Assembly: GCF_000826125.2 (NCBI RefSeq)
Contig: NZ_LN651373.1
Location: 342,661-386,880, forward strand
Direction: 5' to 3'
Source of the DNA: Bhargavaea cecembensis
GTDB taxonomy: Bacteria > Bacillota > Bacilli > Bacillales_A > Planococcaceae
Length of the DNA: 44,220 bases
Shown: positions 15,235 to 22,634 of the stretch, one piece after another
Numbering within the stretch: the stretch's first letter is position 1
Layout of the letters: each line of letters opens with the position of its first letter
The notes under the pieces: model-generated
Seen by the model: the letters and a program-made list of their open reading frames with translations, nothing else
What the model was told of the DNA's origin: nothing
Databases searched by the model: none
Translations under genes and position numbers: made by a program

Positions 15235-17100
15235 ATGGCGGTTGCAAAGGAAATCTTGACCCGGCCAAAAGAGGATCGGCGTCTTCTAAGCAATATTCCG
15301 GATCCTCTGAACCGGCGTCGCCCGGAAGACAGAAGGGGATTCCGGACGAAGGATGGTGAGATCGATCCTTCTGACTCGAACGGCTTACACAACCTGAAGG
15401 AACGGGGACGCCGGTATGTGGCGGACTTTCCGGTCAGAGTAAAGATAGGCGGAAAAAAAGGTAAGATGATGGAATTGTCCTGTCAGGATATTTCAAACAC
15501 CGGGATGCTGCTAAAAGTTCCCGCAGAACACGATACGGAATTCAACGTCTTTCAAGAGCTATCGCTTAAATTTTTACTGCCCGGAGGGATCATGCCGGAA
15601 GGGTATGAATCGAGAATACGGATGCGAGCCAGCGTTGTGCGGGTGCTCCGTGCAGAGCCGACGGAAAATGAGAAGTCAGTCCTATATGTGGCGGTGAGCT
15701 TTGAACAACCGCTTCGCCATTACTTGTCCCGGAGAAGATGGGGATTATCGGTGGCGACTGCCAGCCTGTTGCTGTTCTTCATCGCGCTGATCGTCGTGCT
15801 CATGCGTACAGAAAGCGTCGTGTATTTCAAGTTCAATAAGTTCCTCTACTTTTACAGTATTATAGCTGCCGTATTTCTGCTCAGCCGGTACTTCTTCGGC
15901 AGCTTGTATCGGAAAGTCCCGGTCAACCTGCAATATGAGCCCGGGGTGTCGATTATCATCCCGGTGTTCAATGAAGAAGAATGGATTGATCGGACGATTC
16001 TCGGCTGTATTGATCAGTCTTACCCGATAGATAAACTTGAAGTGATTGTCGTGGATGACTGCTCCACAGATACGACTGCGAAAAAGGTCCGGGAAACGAT
16101 CAGGCGGATTAACCGCGAGGGGGAGCGCTTCAAAACAGAGGAACGGATCCGGTTCCATATCCTTCCCAAGAATGCCGGAAAGCGTGAGGCGCTCGTCGAA
16201 GGAGTGAAGATGGCGAAACATGACCTCGTTGTCTTTGTTGATTCGGACAGCTTCCTTGAACCAAATGCTATCCGGACGATCGTGCAACCATTCCAGGATC
16301 CAAAGATGGGCGGGGTCGCCGGCAGGACTGAAGTGGAGAATAAATTCACAAATGCGCTTACGAAGCTGCAGACAGTCCGCTATTATATTTCATTCCGTAT
16401 CATGAAGGCGGCAGAATCGTGGTTTGATGCGGTGACATGCCTGTCTGGCCCACTGTCTTGCTATCGAAAAGACTTGGTGATGGCCAATGCCGAGGATTGG
16501 CTGAACCAGCGCTTTCTTGGCCATCAGGCCACGTTTGGCGATGATCGGAGCATGACGAACTATATCTTGAAAACACATCGTACGGCCTATCAAGATGATG
16601 CAGTCTGTTCAACGATTGTGCCATCGAAAACAAAGATTTTTCTAAGCCAGCAAATGAGATGGAAGCGGTCTTGGCTCCGCGAGTCACTGCGGGCACTGAC
16701 TTTCATGTGGAAAAAGGAACCGTTCATGTTCTTGTTCTTCATCGTCGGTTTGATCGTCCCGATTGCGGCTCCGGTAGTCGTTTTATATAACCTTGCATAC
16801 GTGCCGATCGTTCATGGCGTATTTCCGACGACATTTCTGCTCGGTCTCGCCTTGATGGCGATGTTGATGAGTTTTGCTTATTTGTTTTTCCGCAGAAGCA
16901 AGCTGTGGTTCTTTGGTTTCATCTTTGTCCTTTACTATGAATTCATCTTGCTTTGGCAGATGCCTGTAGCATGGGTGACATTCTGGAAGTCAACCTGGGG
17001 AACGAGAGAAACACCGCAGGATGTGATGGAGAAAAACAAGAAACTCGAGAAACGCCGAATGCGGGAAATGAGGAAAAAGCGGGCAAAGGTGGAGAGCTGA
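15235..17100 (+). CDS. PilZ-domain processive family 2 glycosyltransferase (EPS synthase)
   Basis: Membrane synthase of 621 aa predicted to polymerise and export a polysaccharide. N-terminal PilZ domain (about 55-165) with DISNTG at 85-90; the upstream arginine motif is R60xxxD64 rather than RxxxR. Two helices follow, then a GT-A domain with VVDDCSTD (Asp274/275), DSD (336-338), GDDRSMTN (435-442) and QQMRW (472-476), the processive QxxRW motif. The GDDR and QQxRW contexts resemble hyaluronan synthase and NodC. Three to four C-terminal helices and a basic tail complete it. PilZ suggests allosteric control by c-di-GMP, as in BcsA and Alg44. SD GGGAGGT. Polymer identity is unknown; hexosamine or hexosaminuronate fits the neighbours. 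Confidence 0.9.
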   Translation: MAVAKEILTRPKEDRRLLSNIPDPLNRRRPEDRRGFRTKDGEIDPSDSNGLHNLKERGRRYVADFPVRVKIGGKKGKMMELSCQDISNTGMLLKVPAEHDTEFNVFQELSLKFLLPGGIMPEGYESRIRMRASVVRVLRAEPTENEKSVLYVAVSFEQPLRHYLSRRRWGLSVATASLLLFFIALIVVLMRTESVVYFKFNKFLYFYSIIAAVFLLSRYFFGSLYRKVPVNLQYEPGVSIIIPVFNEEEWIDRTILGCIDQSYPIDKLEVIVVDDCSTDTTAKKVRETIRRINREGERFKTEERIRFHILPKNAGKREALVEGVKMAKHDLVVFVDSDSFLEPNAIRTIVQPFQDPKMGGVAGRTEVENKFTNALTKLQTVRYYISFRIMKAAESWFDAVTCLSGPLSCYRKDLVMANAEDWLNQRFLGHQATFGDDRSMTNYILKTHRTAYQDDAVCSTIVPSKTKIFLSQQMRWKRSWLRESLRALTFMWKKEPFMFLFFIVGLIVPIAAPVVVLYNLAYVPIVHGVFPTTFLLGLALMAMLMSFAYLFFRRSKLWFFGFIFVLYYEFILLWQMPVAWVTFWKSTWGTRETPQDVMEKNKKLEKRRMREMRKKRAKVES

Positions 17101-17101
17101 T

Positions 17102-18844
17102 ATGGACAACAACCCATTTAATCACCAGTGGAAAGACCGGAAGAAAAAATTCCGTTCAGTCGTGCAGGTAGGCATTCTGGCCATACTTGCCTACTTCATC
17201 GTCCATTCGGTCTTCTTCATCAAGAAGCATGAGACGGCCGCCATTGAAGAGGAAAACGGCCGGGGGTTCATCGCGTTATCTTACTTCGGGGTGGATCGGA
17301 GCGGGAACACGAAATATTTGTCAAAGAATGAGTTGGATCGTCAACTGACAATCTTGAAGGACCAAGGCTTTGAAACCGTGTCTCAAGAGCAAGTCCTTGA
17401 ATTCTATAAGAACGGCACACCGCTTCCGAAGAAAGCGTTGTTCCTTTCATTTGAAGACGGCCGGACCGATTCCGCCATTTTCGCGCAGGGTACCCTTGAG
17501 AAGCTCGGTTACAAGGCGACGATGTTCACGTACGCCGACAAAATGGATGCCAAGGATTCCAAATTCCTGAAGCCGAATCATCTGAAATCGATGATGAAGA
17601 GCGGGTTCTGGGAGTTGGGAACGAACGGCTATCGATTGAAGTATATCAACGTCTTCAACGGAGAAGGCGGTTATCTCGGAGAACTTGATGAGGAACAGAT
17701 CCCTGACAAGACGAAAGTCGAATACTATAACCATTATCTGATGGACTTCCTGAAAGATGAATTTCTCATTCCGAAAGAGTCCCATGAGGAGATGGCAGAG
17801 CGGATTACCGAAGACTATGTCCGGATGGAGAACATCTACACCGAGAAGTTCGGCGAGGTTCCGGGAGCTTATGCAATCATGCACTCGAACTCCCTTTACA
17901 ACAACTTGAATCCGCTTGTCACGCAGGTGAACGATCAAGAAATCAAAAAGCAGTTCAAGATTCACTTTAACAGGGACAGGAAAGCGTACAACAGTCGCTA
18001 TGAAAATCCGATGAACTTGAATCGGCTGCAGGTTGCACCCCATTGGCCGGCCAATCATCTCCTGATGCAGATACAAAAGGATTCCCAAATACCGGTGAAG
18101 TTCATTTCAGGCGATGAAAAAGTGGCAGGGATGTGGCAGCCGGTGGATGGAGTCGCTGAACACCGTGACGGGCAGATCATCCTCACGTCGGTTCCGGGTA
18201 AGGAAGCGGCATTAACTCTTCAGCAGACAATCCCGGGCAACTCGGAGATCACGATGACATTGAATGGCAATATCATGGGGAATCAAACGATTGTCCTGCA
18301 GAGCAAGAAGGACCATTCTATCGTGAAGCTCAGTCTCGAGAAAAACAAAATGAGTGTTATCCGGGGAGAGGCGGACAAAGAAGAATATATCCAATCTTCT
18401 TATGAACTGAGCGAGCCGGAGTGGGACAGGAAAGACTATGCATTCAGCAAAGCGACCAACTATACGTATCTTGACACGCAAAGGGGTTCCCGGATTGACG
18501 AAGATGAATATCCTTCCAATTTGAAAAACAATCGGCCGATCAAACTTAAATTCGAGGGGGATCTATTGCGGATAAACCTGGACGGGCAGGAATGGACCGT
18601 GGATACAAGGGAGCAAGGATTTGAGGAAGGGTATTGGATGGCCCTGTCCGGCTCTTCAGTCAAACAAAATACGACACATGAGCAATTCGAGGACGAGATT
18701 TACGATGCCATCTTCTCGGATTTGCTGATCATGTCAGGAAAGGAACCGGTTTACACGGCTTTCCCCGCTGCAACGGAACGGGTAAAGCAAAGGGTGTCCG
18801 ATCGGGTGAATAAGGTGCTCGATTTCTTTATTGATGAAATATGA
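17102..18844 (+). CDS. Membrane-anchored NodB-like protein with C-terminal accessory domain
   Basis: 580 aa with one N-terminal signal anchor (VVQVGILAILAYFIVHSVFF) and an extracellular body. Residues ~55-290 resemble a NodB fold (GFIALSYFGVDRSG, then KKALFLSFEDGRTDSAIF and a GYKATMFTY strand) but the usual HxxxH ligand position reads FWELGTNGY, so deacetylase activity is doubtful. Residues ~340-560 look like a beta-rich concanavalin/laminin-G-type domain (ITMTLNGNIMGNQTIVLQS; WTVDTREQGFEEGYWMALSG) that could bind glycan. It starts 1 bp after the synthase stop, so it is translationally coupled and probably part of the same export complex. The family name is not certain. Confidence 0.75.
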   Translation: MDNNPFNHQWKDRKKKFRSVVQVGILAILAYFIVHSVFFIKKHETAAIEEENGRGFIALSYFGVDRSGNTKYLSKNELDRQLTILKDQGFETVSQEQVLEFYKNGTPLPKKALFLSFEDGRTDSAIFAQGTLEKLGYKATMFTYADKMDAKDSKFLKPNHLKSMMKSGFWELGTNGYRLKYINVFNGEGGYLGELDEEQIPDKTKVEYYNHYLMDFLKDEFLIPKESHEEMAERITEDYVRMENIYTEKFGEVPGAYAIMHSNSLYNNLNPLVTQVNDQEIKKQFKIHFNRDRKAYNSRYENPMNLNRLQVAPHWPANHLLMQIQKDSQIPVKFISGDEKVAGMWQPVDGVAEHRDGQIILTSVPGKEAALTLQQTIPGNSEITMTLNGNIMGNQTIVLQSKKDHSIVKLSLEKNKMSVIRGEADKEEYIQSSYELSEPEWDRKDYAFSKATNYTYLDTQRGSRIDEDEYPSNLKNNRPIKLKFEGDLLRINLDGQEWTVDTREQGFEEGYWMALSGSSVKQNTTHEQFEDEIYDAIFSDLLIMSGKEPVYTAFPAATERVKQRVSDRVNKVLDFFIDEI

Positions 18845-18892
18845 AAATGACCATGGCAGCCGGAAAAGTTTCAGGAAGAAGGCGGTGCAGAG

Positions 18893-19933
18893 ATGAGGTG
18901 GATTCCCAATATATTAATAACAGTCGTTGCCGCTCTGCTGCTGGCTTCCTGTTCGATAAGAATGGAAGGGGCTGTGCAGAAGGAAGAGAATGATCAATCT
19001 CCCTACAAGATTTCCGCGTGGGCCGTCGAATGGCAGGAAGAAGCGGGGCTTGAAGAGGTGCGCCAGGCGGCAGAAGGAATAGATGATCTTCTCCTATTCG
19101 GTGCCTATTTCAGCGGGAACGGAGGACTGCTCCTGACAGACAGCGCCAAGCGGATGCTCGATACGGTGTTTACAGATGAACGGCTAGAGAAACAAGAAAA
19201 GTTCCTGACGATCGTCAATGACCGTTTTCTGGCGCCAGGTCAAGTGGAACATAAGAACCCGGAGCTCATCAGAACGGTTCTGTCGGATGCCGAATCCGAA
19301 TCCCGTCATATTGATGAAATCCTCCGGTTGGCATCCGCTTACCCGCTGGACGGGATTGAACTGGATTACGAAAACGTGCCGACGGACCTCGCGGGACAAT
19401 TTATCAATTTTATCAAAAGGTTGGATGAGCGGCTGGCCGATAAACAGCTAAAGCTGAGAGTCGTCCTGGAACCAGGTTTTCCGGCTGACCGGCTTTCCCT
19501 TCCTGCAGGAGTTGGATTTACGGTGATGGCGTATAATCTGCACGGCTTTCATAGCGGACCCGGGCCAAAAGCGGATGAGGCATTCCTCGATCAGCTAATG
19601 GACAGGTTTCCAAACGTAAATAACAATATTTCGTTTGCCTTTTCCACAGGCGGATTTGCATGGAAGGATGGTTCGGCAACGGCGTTGACCGAACTGCAGG
19701 CAATAGAGTTTGCCGGAAAGGCGAACAATCCGCCGGACCGGGACTCCGGAAGCCAAGCGTTGTCGTTTCAGGCGGATGAAGACGGAGCAGTGAGCGAAGT
19801 ATGGTATGCAGATGCAGAGACCATCAGGCACTGGATGGAATACATGCACAAATGCGGGGGTTACAAGGGATTTTCAATCTGGCGGATGGGCGGTTTATCA
19901 GGCCCGACTCTAAATATGCTGGAGGAACTATAA
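18893..19933 (+). CDS. GH18-like glycoside hydrolase lipoprotein
   Basis: Surface lipoprotein, 346 aa, lipobox LASC (Cys20). The catalytic GH18 motif is visible as DGIELDYE, with the final Glu as proton donor, followed by MAYNLHG (the Tyr motif on a later strand) and a C-terminal GYKGFSIWRMGG strand as in SleL/YaaH-type GH18 proteins. GH18 enzymes cut beta-1,4 or beta-1,6 N-acetylhexosamine polymers with substrate-assisted catalysis that needs an N-acetyl group. In the operon this suggests trimming or release of a partly acetylated polymer, by analogy with the hydrolase domain of PgaB. It begins 48 bp after the preceding gene. Confidence 0.8.
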   Translation: MRWIPNILITVVAALLLASCSIRMEGAVQKEENDQSPYKISAWAVEWQEEAGLEEVRQAAEGIDDLLLFGAYFSGNGGLLLTDSAKRMLDTVFTDERLEKQEKFLTIVNDRFLAPGQVEHKNPELIRTVLSDAESESRHIDEILRLASAYPLDGIELDYENVPTDLAGQFINFIKRLDERLADKQLKLRVVLEPGFPADRLSLPAGVGFTVMAYNLHGFHSGPGPKADEAFLDQLMDRFPNVNNNISFAFSTGGFAWKDGSATALTELQAIEFAGKANNPPDRDSGSQALSFQADEDGAVSEVWYADAETIRHWMEYMHKCGGYKGFSIWRMGGLSGPTLNMLEEL

Positions 19934-19948
19934 GGAAAAGAATGGCGG

Positions 19949-21250
19949 GTGGGAAGAGTGGATAATTTAAATATCGCCGTAATCGGTCTTGGATACGTCG
20001 GTTTGCCGCTGGCTGTAGAGCTGGCAAAGAAGTTTCATGTTGTCGGGTTTGATATTAATGCGGAAAAAGTAGAAGCCTACAGGAATGGTGTTGATTTGAC
20101 TGAAGAGGTCGGGGGCGAGGTTCTTCGGAACACCGGGGCCATATTCACATCAGATGAGGCATTTCTTCGCAGCGCCGATGTTTTCATTGTTGCTGTCCCG
20201 ACGCCGATCCATTTCGACCATACGCCAGATCTAGGTCCGGTGATATCCGCCTGCAGGACGGTGGGGCGCCATCTGTCAAAAGGGACAACCATTGTATTCG
20301 AGTCTACGGTATATCCCGGGACGACAGAGGAAATCTGCATTCCCATATTAGAAGAAACGTCGGGATTGCGGGTGAGGCACGATTTTCACGTTGGGTATTC
20401 TCCGGAACGCATCAATCCCGGGGATAGGGTACACACATTAACATCGATTACGAAAATCATCTCGGCGACAGACAGCGAAGCACTTCAGCGTATAGACGAT
20501 ATGTATTCCGCCATCATCGAGGCGGGGGTATACCGGGCTCCATCAATCAAGGTGGCAGAAGCCGCCAAGGTGATTGAAAACGCACAACGGGATATTAACA
20601 TCGCGTTCATGAACGAGCTATCTATCGTTTTCAACAAGATGGAGATAGATACGAATGACGTACTGAAGGCTGCATCGACGAAGTGGAACTTCATGAACTT
20701 CACGCCGGGACTTGTCGGCGGGCACTGCATCGGTGTGGATCCCTACTATTTCATCTACAAAGCGGAACAGCTTGGATATACATCACAGATAATGGCCGCC
20801 GGAAGGAAGATCAATGATTCGATGGGGAACTTCATCGTGGCGAATGTCGTGAAGGAGCTGATCCGTTCCAACGGCAAGATCAGCGACCATGCGCGAATCG
20901 GCATACTTGGCTTTACGTTCAAAGAGAATTGCGGGGATTGCCGGAATACGAAAGTGATGGATATTGTGGAGGATCTGAAGACCTACCGGTTTGAATGTCT
21001 GGTGCATGATCCGTTGGCCGACCCGTCGCAAGTGTATAGGGATTATGGAATCACGCTCGTTAAAGAGGAGGACCTGCGGGAACTGGACGCTGTCATCATC
21101 GCGGTTGCCCATGATGTGTTCATGAATGAGTATCCTGCTGAGCGGATTCGGACAATGTTAAAAGATGATTGCCATGTCATTTTCGATTTAAAATCGATCT
21201 ATTCGCCGGAAGAAGTGAAGGAGCAGCATCTCTCGGCTTGGTCATTGTAA
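19949..21250 (+). CDS. UDP-N-acetylhexosamine 6-dehydrogenase (TviB/WbpA type)
   Basis: NAD-dependent nucleotide-sugar dehydrogenase, 433 aa, oxidising UDP-GlcNAc (or UDP-GalNAc) to the uronic acid. N-terminal Rossmann motif VIGLGYVGLPLA; central YSPERINPGD and ENAQRDINIAFMNELS; catalytic Cys (about 260) in PGLVGGHCIGVDPYY; C-terminal RNTKVMDI. QRDINIA and KWNFMNFTPGLVGGH point to the N-acetylhexosamine branch rather than HasB/Ugd. It could supply a uronic-acid precursor to the synthase. The start is GTG at 19949 (AAGGA 12 bp upstream) or GTG at 19958. Last gene of the operon. No epimerase such as TviC is present. Confidence 0.88.
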   Translation: MGRVDNLNIAVIGLGYVGLPLAVELAKKFHVVGFDINAEKVEAYRNGVDLTEEVGGEVLRNTGAIFTSDEAFLRSADVFIVAVPTPIHFDHTPDLGPVISACRTVGRHLSKGTTIVFESTVYPGTTEEICIPILEETSGLRVRHDFHVGYSPERINPGDRVHTLTSITKIISATDSEALQRIDDMYSAIIEAGVYRAPSIKVAEAAKVIENAQRDINIAFMNELSIVFNKMEIDTNDVLKAASTKWNFMNFTPGLVGGHCIGVDPYYFIYKAEQLGYTSQIMAAGRKINDSMGNFIVANVVKELIRSNGKISDHARIGILGFTFKENCGDCRNTKVMDIVEDLKTYRFECLVHDPLADPSQVYRDYGITLVKEEDLRELDAVIIAVAHDVFMNEYPAERIRTMLKDDCHVIFDLKSIYSPEEVKEQHLSAWSL

Positions 21251-21276
21251 TGATGGACGTAAAGTATTAATTTGAA

Positions 21277-21299
21277 AGCCGGGAATCTCCCGGTTTTTC
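21277..21299 (+). terminator. Terminator of the EPS operon
   Basis: CCGGGA (21279-21284) pairs with TCCCGG (21288-21293) across 3 nt, followed by T5. Confidence 0.85.
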
Positions 21300-21359
21300 T
21301 TGTCGCGGAAAGAATGAGACCGAATCAGGGCCGGGTTCTGGAATAAAGAATTCCACCGG

Positions 21360-22463
21360 TCAGCGTCCGGCAAGAAGCTCATATAGTTCAGTCAGTTTTC
21401 CGTCAGGGTCGACGCCAAGATCGTCGTATAGAAGACGGGCGTATTCCTCATATAGCTGGAGAGCCTTCGGCCTGTTGCCCTGTTGCGCAAGGAGGAGCAT
21501 GCTATTGCGGATATTGCGGTCCAGATACGGATCCAGCGACTGTTGAATCTGCAAGTACTCAAGCGCACGGGACAGATTGCGATCCTGATAGTAATCCACG
21601 AGTCTGTCCAAAAGAAGGATGACATGTCGTTGATATTGCTCGGCTTTGTCGTCTGCCCAAGGGTATCCGCTTTGTCCGAATAACCTTCCGGTGTAGCTGT
21701 GAATAACAGTGTCGATTTCCTTTGCGGGCAACGTGCCGGCCAAGCTCAGCTCTATCATGTCCAATTCCGGTGTAACCGCGCCCGCATTAAAAATATAGTT
21801 CGGATTGGTGAACGACACGGAGCCCGCCAAACCACAGGATTTAAGCAACTTTCGTAGATAGGAGAGGCAAGTGTGAAGGTGGATTTTAGCTTTCTTGTAT
21901 TCATGGTCCGGCCAAAGTGCCTCAATCAATACGTCACGATGGACCTGCCGATTCTGGTTCAAAATGAAGTAGGCGAACAGTTCTTTCACCTTGGAAGTTT
22001 TGAAAATAAGTGGCTGGCCATTCAGCGTGGCCACAAAATCTCCGAACACCTTAATATTCAGTGTGGAAGCAGGATGTTCTTGCCCAGCGGAAGCTAACTG
22101 TGAACGGTTCGATTTTAGCCTGTCTAGTGTTTTCTCAAGACGCCTGGCTGTGATCGGCTTCAAAATATAGTCGACCGACTCGATTTCAAATGCCTGTACT
22201 GCATAGTCAGAGTGGCCGGTGACAAAAACAATTTGTACCCACGGGAAACTTGAAATGATTTCTTCAGCAAGATCCAGGCCGCTGACTGTGCCCATTTCGA
22301 TATCCGCAAAAACCGCATCGGCCGTACTGGTAATCAAAGCATCCTTGAGGGATTCAGGCTCCGTAAATGCTCCGATGACTTCCACTTGCCCGGAGTCTTC
22401 CAGCTTTCTGCGCAATAGGGAAAGGGCCAGCGGTTCATCATCGATCAAAAAGGCACGAATCAT
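21360..22463 (-). CDS. Response regulator with SARP-type winged helix and BTAD domain
   Basis: Two-component regulator, 367 aa. Receiver (1-120) with Asp8/Asp9, phosphoacceptor Asp54 (VFADIEMG) and Lys in DYILKPI, of the LytR sequence type. Residues ~135-215 form an OmpR/SARP winged helix (NIKVFGDFVATLNGQPLIF, VHRDVLIEALWPD, LHTCLSYLRKLLKS). Residues ~225-365 form a helical BTAD repeat domain (LDPYLDRNIRNSMLLLAQQG, ALQLYEEYARLLYDDLGVDP). SARPs activate genes by binding 11-bp-spaced heptamers; such repeats precede 13784 and 25823. AAAGGAG 9 bp before ATG. Divergent from the first hybrid kinase, its likely partner. Confidence 0.9.
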   Translation of the reverse strand: MIRAFLIDDEPLALSLLRRKLEDSGQVEVIGAFTEPESLKDALITSTADAVFADIEMGTVSGLDLAEEIISSFPWVQIVFVTGHSDYAVQAFEIESVDYILKPITARRLEKTLDRLKSNRSQLASAGQEHPASTLNIKVFGDFVATLNGQPLIFKTSKVKELFAYFILNQNRQVHRDVLIEALWPDHEYKKAKIHLHTCLSYLRKLLKSCGLAGSVSFTNPNYIFNAGAVTPELDMIELSLAGTLPAKEIDTVIHSYTGRLFGQSGYPWADDKAEQYQRHVILLLDRLVDYYQDRNLSRALEYLQIQQSLDPYLDRNIRNSMLLLAQQGNRPKALQLYEEYARLLYDDLGVDPDGKLTELYELLAGR

Positions 22464-22498
22464 TTAAATCAGCTCCTTTATCCGTAGTTTCTGCCAAT

Positions 22499-22527
22499 TT
22501 AACATCTTTAATGAAGTATACTATATA
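22499..22527 (+). promoter_or_regulatory. Candidate promoter of hybrid kinase 1
   Basis: TTAACA (22499-22504), 17-bp spacer, TATATA (22522-22527). No TTAAGAG heptamer is present, so this gene does not show the EPS-type operator. Confidence 0.5.
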
Positions 22528-22634
22528 TATTGGTGAAAGGTTCGGAAACAAATGGTGGCATATCAAATTTGGTCGAATGTCGGCCTAGCACACATATGGT
22601 GATGGGATGCCGTGCTGCAAGGAGGAGCGACAGA

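Noticed and set aside
19949..21250. UDP-glucose dehydrogenase (HasB/Ugd), which would suggest hyaluronan
   Set aside because: The QRDINIAFMNELS and KWNFMNFTPGLVGGHCIGVDP segments fit the UDP-N-acetylhexosamine (TviB/WbpA) branch better, so hyaluronan itself is not supported.
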